From Burkholderiaceae bacterium 16 (GTDB lineage Bacteria > Pseudomonadota > Gammaproteobacteria > Burkholderiales > Burkholderiaceae): a stretch of DNA of 64,000 nucleotides. The translations under genes and the position numbers were made by a program. The notes beneath the pieces were generated by a model. That model worked only from the letters and a program-made list of their open reading frames with translations, was not told where the DNA came from and did not search any database. Of the stretch, positions 7,159 to 16,212 are shown one piece after another (the stretch's first letter is position 1; every line of letters begins with the position of its first letter). The stretch spans positions 62,001 through 126,000 of the forward strand of contig JYOD01000008.1 in assembly GCA_000955785.1 (NCBI GenBank), written 5' to 3'.

Positions 7159-9423
7159 ATGAAATTCCGCTTCCCCGTCATCATCATCGATGAAGACTTC
7201 CGCTCCGAGAACATTTCCGGCTCGGGCATTCGCGCGCTGGCGCAGGCCATCGAGCAAGAAGGCATGGAGGTGATGGGCCTGACCAGCTATGGCGACCTGA
7301 CCTCGTTCGCGCAGCAGTCCAGCCGTGCCTCCTCGTTCATCGTGTCGATCGACGACGATGAGTTCGTCAGCGAGGACGACCGGCCCGAAGCCGCGGCCAT
7401 CGAGAAACTGCGCGCCTTCGTCAACGAAGTGCGCCGCCGCAATACCGACCTGCCCATTTTCCTGTACGGCGAGACCCGTACCTCGCGGCATATCCCCAAC
7501 GATATCCTGCGCGAGCTGCACGGCTTCATCCACATGTTCGAGGACACGCCGGAATTCGTCGCGCGCCACATCATCCGTGAAGCCAGGGTCTATCTGGATT
7601 CGCTGGCACCGCCGTTCTTCAAGGCGCTGATCGCCTACGCGCAGGACAGCTCCTACTCGTGGCACTGCCCGGGGCATTCCGGCGGCGTGGCGTTCCTGAA
7701 GAGCCCGGTCGGCCAGGTGTTCCACCAGTTCTTCGGCGAGAACATGCTGCGCGCCGACGTTTGCAACGCGGTGGACGAACTCGGCCAGCTGCTTGACCAC
7801 ACCGGCCCAGTGGCGGCCTCGGAGCGCAATGCCGCGCGCATCTTCAACTCCGACCACATGTACTTCGTCACCAACGGCACGTCCACCTCGAACAAGATGG
7901 TGTGGCATGCCAACGTGGCGCCGGGCGACATCGTGGTGGTGGACCGCAACTGCCACAAGTCGATCCTCCACGCGATCATGATGACGGGCGCGATTCCCGT
8001 GTTCCTGATGCCCACGCGCAATCACTATGGCATCATCGGCCCGATCCCGAAGAGCGAGTTCGATCCGGAAACCATCCGCCGCAAGATTGCCGCGCACCCG
8101 TTCGCCAGCCAGGCCAAGAACCAGAAGCCGCGCATCCTGACCATCACCCAGGGCACCTACGACGGCGTGCTGTACAACGCCGAGCAGATCAAGGAGATGC
8201 TGGCCACCGAGATCGACACGCTGCACTTCGATGAAGCCTGGCTGCCGCACGCGGCATTCCACGACTTCTATCGCAACATGCACGCGATCGGCAAAGACCG
8301 CCCGCGCAGCAAGGACGCGCTGGTCTTTGCCACGCAATCCACGCACAAGCTGCTGGCCGGCCTGTCGCAGGCCTCGCAGATCCTCGTGCAGGATTCGGAC
8401 ACGCGCAAGCTGGACCGCTACCGGTTCAACGAGGCGTACCTGATGCATACGTCCACCAGCCCGCAGTACTCGATCATCGCCTCGTGCGACGTGGCGGCGG
8501 CGATGATGGAAGCGCCGGGCGGCACCGCGCTGGTGGAGGAAAGCATCCAGGAAGCGATGGACTTCCGCCGCGCCATGCGCAAGGTGGAAGGCGACTACGA
8601 TGCCGGCAACAACGGCGACTGGTGGTTCAAGGTGTGGGGCCCCGAGGCGCTGGTCGAGGACGACATCGGCGACCGCGAAGAGTGGATGCTCAAGGCCAAC
8701 GAACGCTGGCACGGCTTTGGCGACCTGGCCGATGGCTTCAACCTGCTCGACCCGATCAAGGCCACCATCATCACCCCGGGCCTGGACGTGGACGGCGAGT
8801 TCAGCGATCGCGGCATTCCGGCGGCCATCGTCACCAAGTACCTGGCCGAGCACGGCATCATCATCGAGAAGACCGGGCTGTACTCGTTCTTCATCATGTT
8901 CACCATCGGCATCACCAAGGGCCGCTGGAACTCGCTGGTGACGGAGCTGCAGCAGTTCAAGGACGACTACGACCAGAACCAGCCGCTGTGGCGCGTGCTG
9001 CCGGAATTCGTCGGCAAGCATCCGCAGTATGAGAAGCTCGGCCTGCGCGACCTGTGCGACGCCATCCACAGCGTCTACAAGGCCAACGACGTGGCACGCG
9101 TGACCACCGAGATGTACCTGTCGGATATGGAACCGGCGATGAAGCCTTCGGACGCCTGGGCCATGATGGCCCACCGCGAGATCGAACGCGTGGCGGTCGA
9201 CGAACTGGAAGGCCGCGTCACCGCCATCCTGCTCACGCCGTACCCGCCGGGCATCCCCCTGCTGATCCCGGGCGAACGCTTCAACCGCATCATCGTGCAG
9301 TACCTGAAGTTCGCGCGCGACTTCAACAAGCTGTTCCCCGGCTTCGAAACCGACATCCACGGCCTGGTCGAGGAAGAGGTCGAAGGCGGCGGCAAGGCGT
9401 ACTTCGTGGATTGCGTGAAGTAA
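7159..9423 (+). CDS. PLP-dependent arginine/lysine/ornithine decarboxylase
   Basis: Removes CO2 from a basic amino acid, giving agmatine, cadaverine or putrescine. The 754-residue protein has the three-part plan of the large Orn/Lys/Arg decarboxylases: an N-terminal response-regulator-like wing domain (IIIDEDF start, about 1-150), the PLP fold (about 150-600) and a C-terminal domain. The PLP lysine is K397 in ATQSTHKLLAGLSQAS. The motifs WHCPGHSGG and FVTNGTSTSNK are also present. The start was chosen at MKFRFPV, preceded by AAGGA, instead of the longer in-frame ATG at 7090, which lies inside the leader hairpin. Substrate cannot be settled by eye. It is followed by a strong terminator, so it is monocistronic. 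Confidence 0.92.
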   Translation: MKFRFPVIIIDEDFRSENISGSGIRALAQAIEQEGMEVMGLTSYGDLTSFAQQSSRASSFIVSIDDDEFVSEDDRPEAAAIEKLRAFVNEVRRRNTDLPIFLYGETRTSRHIPNDILRELHGFIHMFEDTPEFVARHIIREARVYLDSLAPPFFKALIAYAQDSSYSWHCPGHSGGVAFLKSPVGQVFHQFFGENMLRADVCNAVDELGQLLDHTGPVAASERNAARIFNSDHMYFVTNGTSTSNKMVWHANVAPGDIVVVDRNCHKSILHAIMMTGAIPVFLMPTRNHYGIIGPIPKSEFDPETIRRKIAAHPFASQAKNQKPRILTITQGTYDGVLYNAEQIKEMLATEIDTLHFDEAWLPHAAFHDFYRNMHAIGKDRPRSKDALVFATQSTHKLLAGLSQASQILVQDSDTRKLDRYRFNEAYLMHTSTSPQYSIIASCDVAAAMMEAPGGTALVEESIQEAMDFRRAMRKVEGDYDAGNNGDWWFKVWGPEALVEDDIGDREEWMLKANERWHGFGDLADGFNLLDPIKATIITPGLDVDGEFSDRGIPAAIVTKYLAEHGIIIEKTGLYSFFIMFTIGITKGRWNSLVTELQQFKDDYDQNQPLWRVLPEFVGKHPQYEKLGLRDLCDAIHSVYKANDVARVTTEMYLSDMEPAMKPSDAWAMMAHREIERVAVDELEGRVTAILLTPYPPGIPLLIPGERFNRIIVQYLKFARDFNKLFPGFETDIHGLVEEEVEGGGKAYFVDCVK

Positions 9424-9442
9424 GGCAAGCCGATGGGAAAAA

Positions 9443-9475
9443 GGGGCCTCGCATGTGCGAGGCCCCTTTTTCTTT
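9443..9475 (+). terminator. Strong rho-independent terminator after decarboxylase
   Basis: A perfect 10-bp stem GGGGCCTCGC/GCGAGGCCCC with ATGT loop (9443-9466), directly followed by TTTTTCTTTT. The rest of 9476-9603 holds no gene. Confidence 0.95.
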
Positions 9476-9603
9476 TCCCCGGCCTCGGCGGGCAGGCCGG
9501 CGCCACGCGCGAGATTGCGATAGAGTTGCGCTCTGTATCCTGGCTCGTGCCCTGCAGTAATGGCCGGGACCGGACCTATCCAAGCAACTTCGACGGAGTG
9601 GAA

Positions 9604-10584
9604 ATGGCTTCAGCACGCGCGGTGGAATTGACTGAATTCGGCGGTCCGGAAGTGATGCGCCTTGTGACATCGGTGCTGCCGGCGCCGGCGGCCGGCCAGG
9701 TGCAACTGCGCCAGACCGCGATCGGTTTCAACTACATCGACATCTACCAGCGTGCGGGCAAGTATCCCTTGCCGTCGCCCACGGGGCTGGGCCATGAAGC
9801 CGCCGGCGTGGTCGAGGCCGTGGGCGAGGGCGTGACCGGCCTGCGCGAAGGTGACCGCGTGGTCTACATGCATGCCGGCATCGGCGCCTATGCCGACCGG
9901 CGCAACGTGCCGGCCGACAAGCTGGTCAAGCTGCCCGACGGCATTGACGACGTCACGGCGGCGGCAGTCTTCTTCAAGGCAATGACCGCGCAATATCTCG
10001 TCAGGAAGACGCATCGCGTGGTGGCCGGCGACATCGTGCTGGTGCATGCCGCCGCGGGTGGCGTGGGGCAGATTCTCAGCAGCTGGGCCAAGGCGCTCGG
10101 CGCCACGGTGATCGGTACCGCCGGCTCGCCGGCAAAATGCGAAGTCGCGCTGGCGGCAGGGTGCGATTTCGCCATCGACTATTCGCAGCCTGACTGGGTG
10201 CGCCAGGTGATCGACGCCAGTGGCGGGCGCAAGGCGCGCGTGGTCTACGACTCCGTGGGCAAGCACACCTTCGTGGGTTCGCTGGACTGCGCGGCGCCAT
10301 TCGGACTGGTGGCGCTGTATGGCGCGGCCTCGGGGCCGGCGCCGGCCATCGAGCCCGAACTGCTCAACAAGAAGGGCTGCCTGTTCCTGACGCGCCCGTC
10401 GGTGTTTCCGCACAACGCCGACGCGCAGACCTTCCGCGCCAACGCGGCGGACGTATTCCAGGCCATCGGGCAGGGTGCGATCCGGGCAGCCGTTGGCGCG
10501 CGGTATCCGCTCGGGCAGGTGGCCGAAGCGCACCGTGCAGCGGAGGCGCGCGCTACCACCGGCGCTATCGTGTTGTTGCCCTGA
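9604..10584 (+). CDS. qorA: NADPH:quinone oxidoreductase, zinc-independent MDR family
   Basis: Medium-chain dehydrogenase/reductase of the quinone oxidoreductase class (326 residues), expected to use NADPH for one-electron quinone reduction in the cytosol. It shows the family pattern: VELTEFGGPEVM at the N-terminus, GFNYIDIYQRAGKYPLP near 40, GHEAAGVVEAVGEGV near 65, and the Rossmann motif HAAAGGVGQILSSWAKALGA near 145-164 (AxxGGVG). It lacks the zinc-binding Cys set. The ATG at 9604 is preceded by GGAGTGG. Specific substrate is inferred from family only. Confidence 0.88.
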   Translation: MASARAVELTEFGGPEVMRLVTSVLPAPAAGQVQLRQTAIGFNYIDIYQRAGKYPLPSPTGLGHEAAGVVEAVGEGVTGLREGDRVVYMHAGIGAYADRRNVPADKLVKLPDGIDDVTAAAVFFKAMTAQYLVRKTHRVVAGDIVLVHAAAGGVGQILSSWAKALGATVIGTAGSPAKCEVALAAGCDFAIDYSQPDWVRQVIDASGGRKARVVYDSVGKHTFVGSLDCAAPFGLVALYGAASGPAPAIEPELLNKKGCLFLTRPSVFPHNADAQTFRANAADVFQAIGQGAIRAAVGARYPLGQVAEAHRAAEARATTGAIVLLP

Positions 10585-10605
10585 GATTCGTGTCAGGGCA
10601 AACAA

Positions 10606-10630
10606 GAAGGCCCCGACTCGCGGGGCCTTC
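10606..10630 (+). terminator. Hairpin after quinone oxidoreductase gene
   Basis: A perfect 10-bp stem GAAGGCCCCG/CGGGGCCTTC with a five-base loop begins 21 bases after the stop. It lacks a T run, so termination strength is uncertain, but its location fits. Confidence 0.5.
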
Positions 10631-10635
10631 CTGCT

Positions 10636-10657
10636 GCCGGCGGCCACGGCCGCCGGC
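10636..10657 (-). terminator. Hairpin downstream of dctM
   Basis: A 9-bp stem GCCGGCGGC/GCCGCCGGC with a 4-base loop lies just past the dctM stop on the minus strand. Together with the neighbouring hairpin it sits between convergent genes. There is no clear T run on the minus strand. Confidence 0.4.
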
Positions 10658-10667
10658 GATTCCACTG

Positions 10668-12407
10668 CTATTTTTTCTTGTCGAACTCGAACTGCGGTGC
10701 GGCGGGTTCGCTCTCGGCCGGTGCTGCCGGCAACTCCAGCGTGCCACTGCCAGGACTGCGGGCAGGCAATGGCGCCGAGGCTGGCCCGCTACTCTCACCG
10801 CCCAGCGGGATCGTGACCTCCGCCGCGTTCGTATGGTGCAGCGACCCCTTGTCGAGGAACATCGTCACCATGCCCGGCCAGAACATCACCAGCGCCACCA
10901 TGATCATCTGCAGGCCGACCCAGGGCAGCGCGCCCCAGTAGATGTCGGAGCTCTTCACTTCCTTGGGTGCGATGCCGCGCAGGTAGAACAGCGCGAAACC
11001 GAAGGGCGGGTGCATGAAAGAGGTCTGCATGTTCACGCACAGCATCACGCCGAACCACACCAGCGCCGCGGTGGCCGCCGCTTCCGGGTTGCCGCCCATC
11101 GAGTCGGCGACGACCGGGGCCAGTACCTTGACCGCAACCGGCGCCAGCATCGGCACCACGATGAACGCGATCTCGAAGAAGTCCAGGAAGAAGGCCAGGA
11201 AGAAGATGAACAGGTTGACCACCAGCAGGAAGCCGATCCAGCCACCGGGCAGCGAGGTGAACATATGCTCCACCCAGGCGCCGCCGTCCACGCCCTGGAA
11301 CACCACGGAGAAGCAGGTGGAGCCGATCAGGATGAACACCACCATGGCGGTGATGCGCGCCGTGGACTGGTAAGCCTCGATGATCAGCCCGCGCAGTGCA
11401 GTCAGTTGCCCGGCGCGCAGCAGCAGCCATGCGATCACGAGGTAGACCACCGCCAGCGGAATGCGGAAGGCATGGGAGCCGAACGCGACGGTGCCGACGA
11501 TGATGGCCACGCCGGTGGCGGCAAGGCCGATGCGGTAGATGGTGCGGTCGAGCTTGCCGAAACCGGGGTCGCGCAGCACCGCCAGCACCAGCGCGCCGAC
11601 CGCGCCCATGGCGCCGGATTCGGTCGGCGTGGCGATGCCCAGCATGATGGTGCCCAGCACCAGGAAGATCAGCACCGCGCAGGGAATGATGCCGCGCAGG
11701 CATTTGCGCCACAGGGGCCAGCCGCGCAGCGTGCGTTCTTCCACTGGCACCGGCGGCAGCCAGTCGGGCTTGATGCGGGTCAGCACGAAGGTGTAGAGCG
11801 CGAACAGCGCGATCTGGATCACCGACGGGCCCCAGGCGCCAAGGTACATGCTGCCCACGTCGGCGCTGCCCATCGGGGTCTTGAGCTGGTCGGCCAGCAC
11901 CACCAGCACCAGCGACGGCGGCACCAGCTGCGTGATGGTGCCCGACGCCGCCAGCACGCCGGTGGCGTACTTCATGTTGTAGCGGTAGCGCATCATCACC
12001 GGCAGCGAGATCATCGCCATGGCGATCACCTGGGCCGCCACGGTGCCGGTAATGGCACCGAGGATAAAGCCCACGATGATGACCGAGTAGCCCAGGCCGC
12101 CGCGCACCGGGCCGAACAACTGGCCCATGGAGTCGAGCATATCCTCGGCCAGCCCGCACTTCTCCAGGATCGCCCCCATGAAGGTGAAGAACGGGATCGC
12201 CAGCAGCAGCTCGTTGGCCAGCACGCTGCCGAATACGCGGCTCGGCACCGCCTGCAGAAAGCTGACCGGGAAGTAGCCAAACTGGATGGACAGGATGCCG
12301 AAGGCAAGACCCACGGCCGACAGCGAAAATGCGACCGGGAAACCGATCAGCATGAATACCACCAGGCCGCCGAACATCAGCGGCGGCATATATTCCAATG
12401 GAATCAT
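10668..12407 (-). CDS. dctM: TRAP transporter large permease (DctM family)
   Basis: Ion-driven, solute-binding-protein-dependent transport permease of the inner membrane. At 579 residues it belongs to the longer DctM group (the classic form is about 425): it has a middle hydrophilic/extra membrane block (about 215-350) and a Pro/Ala-rich C-terminal tail (about 525-579) ending in Lys residues. Family blocks include IPFFTFMGAILEKCGLAEDM near 71-90, GAITGTVAAQVIAMAMISLP near 117-136 and FFEIAFIVVPMLAPV. It overlaps the dctQ stop by four bases. Large DctM proteins of this type are often associated with organic acid uptake, but no solute-binding protein gene is adjacent, so the substrate is unknown. 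Confidence 0.92.
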   Translation of the reverse strand: MIPLEYMPPLMFGGLVVFMLIGFPVAFSLSAVGLAFGILSIQFGYFPVSFLQAVPSRVFGSVLANELLLAIPFFTFMGAILEKCGLAEDMLDSMGQLFGPVRGGLGYSVIIVGFILGAITGTVAAQVIAMAMISLPVMMRYRYNMKYATGVLAASGTITQLVPPSLVLVVLADQLKTPMGSADVGSMYLGAWGPSVIQIALFALYTFVLTRIKPDWLPPVPVEERTLRGWPLWRKCLRGIIPCAVLIFLVLGTIMLGIATPTESGAMGAVGALVLAVLRDPGFGKLDRTIYRIGLAATGVAIIVGTVAFGSHAFRIPLAVVYLVIAWLLLRAGQLTALRGLIIEAYQSTARITAMVVFILIGSTCFSVVFQGVDGGAWVEHMFTSLPGGWIGFLLVVNLFIFFLAFFLDFFEIAFIVVPMLAPVAVKVLAPVVADSMGGNPEAAATAALVWFGVMLCVNMQTSFMHPPFGFALFYLRGIAPKEVKSSDIYWGALPWVGLQMIMVALVMFWPGMVTMFLDKGSLHHTNAAEVTIPLGGESSGPASAPLPARSPGSGTLELPAAPAESEPAAPQFEFDKKK

Positions 12408-12946
12408 TGCACCGGCCTCTCGTATTTCGATTCGATGCGCACCAGGCCCTTGAGGGCGGCAACGCGCTTGATCAGCTCGGATACGCCCTGCAAGGCAAGC
12501 AGGCCGAAGCCGAGGGGCACCACCAGCTTGATCGGGTAACGCGGCAGGCCGCCGGAATTACCGGATTGCTCGAGGATGCGCCACGAGGGCAGGAACAACG
12601 ATTCCCACGACAGCCACATGAACAGCACGCAGGAAGGCAGCAGGAAGAAAATAATGCCGAAGATATCGATCCAGTGTTGCGCGCGCTCCGATACGTTGCC
12701 GTAGATCAGGTCCACGCGCACATGCTCGTTGCGCTGGAAGGTATAGGAGGCGCCGAACATCACCGCGATGGCGAACATATACCACTGCAGTTCAAGCGGC
12801 CAGTTGTCACTAAGGTTGAAGCCGTAACGCAGCAGGGCGTTGCCTGCGCTGATCAGGCACGATAGCAGGATCATGATGTTTGCAAGCCTGCCCGTGTGCT
12901 GATTCAACCTGTCGATCTGTCGTGACAGACCAAGCAAGTAATACAT
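12404..12946 (-). CDS. dctQ: TRAP transporter small permease (DctQ family)
   Basis: Small four-helix membrane partner of DctM (180 residues). Hydrophobic segments lie near residues 25-42, 55-75, 96-118 and 146-165, with the conserved LQWYMFAIAVMFGASYTFQRNEHVRVD block. The start was taken at the ATG at 12946 because AGGGGAG sits at correct spacing; an upstream in-frame ATG at 12973 has no such site. It is the first gene of the dctQM operon. Confidence 0.9.
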   Translation of the reverse strand: MYYLLGLSRQIDRLNQHTGRLANIMILLSCLISAGNALLRYGFNLSDNWPLELQWYMFAIAVMFGASYTFQRNEHVRVDLIYGNVSERAQHWIDIFGIIFFLLPSCVLFMWLSWESLFLPSWRILEQSGNSGGLPRYPIKLVVPLGFGLLALQGVSELIKRVAALKGLVRIESKYERPVQ

Positions 12947-13047
12947 GGGTTGTCTCCCCTGTTTTTGCGGCAATTAGTTTATCTGTAACAATTTGCTTCG
13001 GCGCTTGGGGCTAATACCTACCGCATTGCGCAAAAATCGAACCAGAT

Positions 13048-13087
13048 AAAAAAAAGCCGCCGGGCATGCGCCCTGGCGGCTTTTTTT
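13048..13087 (-). terminator. Bidirectional-looking terminator after argH
   Basis: A GC stem GCCGCC..GGCGGC (13056-13061 with 13075-13080), extended by GGG/CCC with a one-base bulge, is flanked by an A run (13048-13055) and a T run (13081-13087). It can therefore terminate in either direction and lies between argH and dctQ. Confidence 0.85.
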
Positions 13088-13151
13088 CAAAGCATTACTT
13101 ACGTGAAACTTACATTGGCATGCTGCGCTGCAGTGTCGCCAGTGCGTCCGC

Positions 13152-14561
13152 TTAAAGCGTCGCGCGTGCAGCGGCAATGGCTGCGCGAACCTGCGCCGGC
13201 GCGGTGCCGCCGATGTGGTTGCGTGCCGCGACCGAGCCTTCCAGCGTCAGCACCTCGTGCACGTCGTCGCCGATCAGCGCCGCCTTGTCGCCCAGGCCGG
13301 TGACTTCGCGCAGTTCGGCCACGGTAAGGTCGGCCAGGTCGCAGCGGCGGTCGTCGCAGGCGCGCACCGCGTGGGCCACGGCTTCGTGGGCATCGCGGAA
13401 GGGCAGGCCGCGCTTGACCAGGTAGTCGGCCAGGTCCGTGGCGGTGGCGTAGCCCTGCAGCGCGGCGGCGCGCATGGCTTCCGGCTTGACGGAGATGCCT
13501 GGCACCATGTCGGCGAAGATGCGCAGCGTGTCGGCCACGGTGTCCACCGTGTCGAACAGCGGCTCCTTGTCTTCCTGGTTGTCCTTGTTGTAGGCCAGGG
13601 GCTGGCCTTTCATCAGGGTCAGCAGGCCGATCAGGTGGCCGTTGACGCGGCCGGTCTTGCCGCGCGCCAGCTCGGGCACGTCCGGGTTCTTCTTCTGCGG
13701 CATGATCGAGCTGCCGGTGCAGAAGCGGTCGGCGATGTCGATAAAGCCCACGCGCGGGCTCATCCAGATCACCAGTTCCTCAGAGAAGCGCGAGATGTGG
13801 GTCATCACCAGCGCGGCGGCGGCGCAGAACTCGATGGCGAAGTCGCGGTCGGAGACGGCGTCCAGCGAGTTGCGGCATACGCCGTCGAAACCGAGCTGCT
13901 GCGCGACGAATTCACGGTCGATCGGGTAGCTGGTGCCGGCCAGCGCGGCGGCGCCCAGCGGCAGGCGGTTGACGCGGCGGCGGCAGTCGGCCATGCGCTC
14001 GGCGTCGCGCGTGAACATTTCCACGTAAGCCAGCAGATGGTGGCCAAAGGTGACCGGCTGGGCCACCTGCAGGTGGGTGAAGCCCGGCAGGATGGTGTCG
14101 GCGTTCTTCTCGGCCAGGTCTAGCAGCGCGCCGCGCAGCGCGCCCAGCAGGCCGATGATGGTATCGATTTCGCTGCGCAGCCACAGGCGGATATCGGTGG
14201 CGACCTGGTCGTTGCGCGAGCGGCCGGTGTGCAGGCGCTTGCCGGCGTCGCCGACCAGGGCGGTCAGGCGCGCTTCGATATTCAGGTGGACGTCTTCCAG
14301 GTCGAGCTTCCACTCGAAGTTGCCCGCCTCGATCTCGCCGCGGATCTGCGTCATGCCGCGCTCGATCTCGGCGCGGTCGGCTTCGGCGATGATCCCTTGC
14401 TTGGCCAGCATGGCGGCGTGCGCCAGCGAGCCCTGGATATCGAACAGGGCCAGGCGCTTGTCGAAGAACACCGAAGCGGTGTAGCGCTTCACCAGGTCGG
14501 ACATCGGTTCGGAGAAGCGGGCGGACCAGGCTTCGCCTTTCTTGGCAAGTTGGGAGGTCAT
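13152..14561 (-). CDS. argH: Argininosuccinate lyase
   Basis: Last step of arginine synthesis: argininosuccinate to arginine plus fumarate, cytosolic homotetramer. The 469 residues carry the fumarase/aspartase superfamily signature [12 protein letters not shown] (about 278-289), together with [12 protein letters not shown] (about 111-122) and the [15 protein letters not shown] region containing the catalytic His. The start was chosen at [12 protein letters not shown] (14561) because alignment with known ArgH proteins begins here; the frame extends to 14612 with non-conserved residues. A perfect TATAAT lies about 75 bases upstream. Confidence 0.96.
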   Translation of the reverse strand: MTSQLAKKGEAWSARFSEPMSDLVKRYTASVFFDKRLALFDIQGSLAHAAMLAKQGIIAEADRAEIERGMTQIRGEIEAGNFEWKLDLEDVHLNIEARLTALVGDAGKRLHTGRSRNDQVATDIRLWLRSEIDTIIGLLGALRGALLDLAEKNADTILPGFTHLQVAQPVTFGHHLLAYVEMFTRDAERMADCRRRVNRLPLGAAALAGTSYPIDREFVAQQLGFDGVCRNSLDAVSDRDFAIEFCAAAALVMTHISRFSEELVIWMSPRVGFIDIADRFCTGSSIMPQKKNPDVPELARGKTGRVNGHLIGLLTLMKGQPLAYNKDNQEDKEPLFDTVDTVADTLRIFADMVPGISVKPEAMRAAALQGYATATDLADYLVKRGLPFRDAHEAVAHAVRACDDRRCDLADLTVAELREVTGLGDKAALIGDDVHEVLTLEGSVAARNHIGGTAPAQVRAAIAAARATL

Positions 14562-14636
14562 GGGCGGTAAGGCTGGGTTGGCTCGCAAGCCGGCGGCAGG
14601 CCGCGGGGGCAAACGAGAAAAATCGGCGAAACCGGG

Positions 14637-14642
14637 ATTATA
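14637..14642 (-). promoter_or_regulatory. Candidate -10 box for argH
   Basis: TATAAT on the minus strand, just beyond the anti-sigma gene end. The -35 region at 16-18 base spacing (about 14659-14665) is GGCTGG-like and poor. Transcription would start near 14630, giving a leader of about 70 bases. Confidence 0.45.
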
Positions 14643-14669
14643 TCGCTGCCGGGCGTCTCCCAGCCTTGC

Positions 14670-15407
14670 CTAAAGCGTGTTGTCGATGATGCGGCCCTTG
14701 AACACCACGGGCCCGGTCGGCCCGTTGGGGTCGGGGGAGCCGCCCGGCGGCTCCACGCTGATAGCCAGCGCCGGCACCTTGCCCATCGCCTGCGCCACCG
14801 CGAGGCGCAATTGCCGCTGGTGTCCGAGCACGCCGAGGGATTGCGGCTTGCCGCCGTCCGGCAAGGCCCAGAGCTGCAATACCTGCTCGTCGCTCAGCGG
14901 CAGGTGATCCAGGCGGCGCAAGGTCAGCGAATGCGAGCGTGCATCCCACGTCACAAGCACGGCGGCTTCGGCGCGGTCGTCGTTCAGCACGGCCACGGCA
15001 TTGACCAGGGGCGTGGTATCCAGCTGGCGCGCCATGCGCATATTGAGCCCGATCGCCACCGCAGCCACGGCAGCCGTCGCCAGGGTGACGCCGCGCCAGA
15101 AGCCTGGCACGTTCCACAGGCGCCGCCACCAGTGCTCCGGTACGCCAGCCTTGGCGGCCGCGTCGGGCATGGGCTGCCAGCCCAGCCGCTGCTCGATGCC
15201 GCACCATACCTTGTCGACCGGCTCGGCGGCGGGCTGTAGTTCCGCGATGCCGGACAGCCGCGCTTGCCAGTGCCCGATCGCGTCGCGGATGGCGGGCTCC
15301 TGCCGCGCCAGTTGCTCGAACCGGCGGCGCGCGCCGCCGCGCAACACGCCCAGCGCGTACTGCGCGGCGAGGCGATCGATCAGATCGGGGTGGCGGCTGA
15401 GATTCAT
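14670..15407 (-). CDS. Anti-sigma factor, RskA-like, single membrane helix
   Basis: A 245-residue predicted anti-sigma factor. It has an N-terminal cytoplasmic sigma-binding domain (LIDRLAAQYALGVLRGGARR, about 9-28), one membrane helix (about 104-122, VTLATAAVAAVAIGLNM), and a periplasmic RskA-like domain (about 130-245). It overlaps the end of the ECF sigma gene by four bases (ATGA), the usual sigma/anti-sigma coupling. No zinc-binding HxxxCxxC motif is visible, so signal sensing probably follows the RskA rather than the ZAS type. Confidence 0.88.
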   Translation of the reverse strand: MNLSRHPDLIDRLAAQYALGVLRGGARRRFEQLARQEPAIRDAIGHWQARLSGIAELQPAAEPVDKVWCGIEQRLGWQPMPDAAAKAGVPEHWWRRLWNVPGFWRGVTLATAAVAAVAIGLNMRMARQLDTTPLVNAVAVLNDDRAEAAVLVTWDARSHSLTLRRLDHLPLSDEQVLQLWALPDGGKPQSLGVLGHQRQLRLAVAQAMGKVPALAISVEPPGGSPDPNGPTGPVVFKGRIIDNTL

Positions 15408-16006
15408 GTCAGGCTTTCCAGGCACATGCGCAGGCGCTCCAGGCCGCGCCGTATCCATGACTTGATGGTGCCCAGCGGTACCTGCAACTGTTCGGACAGT
15501 TCGCTATGGCTCATGTCCTTCAGGTAGGCCAGCGAGATCGCCTGCCGCTGCGGCTGCTCCAGCCGTTGCAGGCACTGGTTCAGCGCCCGCGCTTCCTGGC
15601 TGGCGAGCGCCAGTTCGGCCGGGCCGGCCGCATCGTCGGCCAGCCACTCGCCCAGGTTGTCGTCCAGTTCCACGGTCTGGCTGGCGCGCGCTGCCGCCTG
15701 CCGGCGCAGGCAGTCCAGCGCCCGGTTGCGCACGATGGCCGTCATCCAGGTCATCGGGGCAGCCAGGTGCGGCCGGTAATCGCCGGCGTGATGCCAGATG
15801 CTGACGAAACTCTCTTGCACTACGTCCTCGGCCCAGTCATGTCTGTTGGTGATACGCAGCGCGAGGCCAAACAGTTTCGTGGCCGTCTGGTCGTAGAGCT
15901 GGCGCAGGGCTTGCCGGTCGTCCAATGCCGCGGCTTGCAGCAAGGCAGCGAGCCGGTCGGCATCGGCCGGCCTGGGGGCAAAGGAAGCGTCGGCGGAGGA
16001 GGACAC
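15404..16006 (-). CDS. ECF-type RNA polymerase sigma factor
   Basis: A 200-residue extracytoplasmic function sigma factor. Region 2 includes DWAEDVVQESFVSIWHHAGDY (about 56-76) and MTWMTAIVRNRALDCLRRQ. Region 4 includes AISLAYLKDMSHSELSEQL and a helix-turn-helix ending TIKSWIRRGLERLR. I place the start at GTG 16006: AGGA lies about 10 bases upstream, and a TATAAT (16049-16054) sits inside the longer frame that would begin at ATG 16111, which argues against that start. Region 1.1/3 are absent as expected. Probably held inactive by the adjacent anti-sigma factor and likely controls itself and the divergent ferritin-like gene. Confidence 0.9.
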   Translation of the reverse strand: MSSSADASFAPRPADADRLAALLQAAALDDRQALRQLYDQTATKLFGLALRITNRHDWAEDVVQESFVSIWHHAGDYRPHLAAPMTWMTAIVRNRALDCLRRQAAARASQTVELDDNLGEWLADDAAGPAELALASQEARALNQCLQRLEQPQRQAISLAYLKDMSHSELSEQLQVPLGTIKSWIRRGLERLRMCLESLT

Positions 16007-16048
16007 CGTGGGGGATTCCTGGTGAAAACTGGCAAGTGACGTTTCCGG

Positions 16049-16054
16049 ATTATA
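16049..16054 (-). promoter_or_regulatory. Candidate -10 box for the sigma/anti-sigma operon
   Basis: TATAAT on the minus strand, about 43 bases before the GTG at 16006. The -35 side is unclear. Its position supports the shorter sigma factor. Confidence 0.4.
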
Positions 16055-16126
16055 GACACGGCTTGCCGGCGGCATGGCATCGATCGCACCGGTTGTTGCA
16101 TCCGATCGCAATGCCAGTGCGTAGAA

Positions 16127-16193
16127 GTGAAAGGCGCCGGCATTTCAACGGATTGCCCCTCGATAACGCAACGCAATCGAGGCGCCACTTCAC
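16127..16193. repeat. Imperfect inverted repeat between sigma factor and ferritin-like genes
   Basis: GTGAAAGGCGCC (16127-16138) and GGCGCCACTTCAC (16181-16193) are inverted copies differing by one inserted base and one change, separated by 42 bases. They lie in the divergent intergenic region directly before the ferritin-like gene, so they may be a regulator site or a leader hairpin. Confidence 0.45.
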
Positions 16194-16212
16194 CCCAAGA
16201 CAGGAGAACACC

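Noticed and set aside
6868-9360. 830-codon minus-strand open frame opposite the decarboxylase
   Set aside because: Antisense of a well-supported PLP enzyme; low-complexity composition typical of high-GC antisense frames.
10590-12539. 649-codon plus-strand open frame opposite dctM
   Set aside because: Product is extremely Gln/His/Arg-rich, the reverse of a membrane protein; dctM has clear family motifs.
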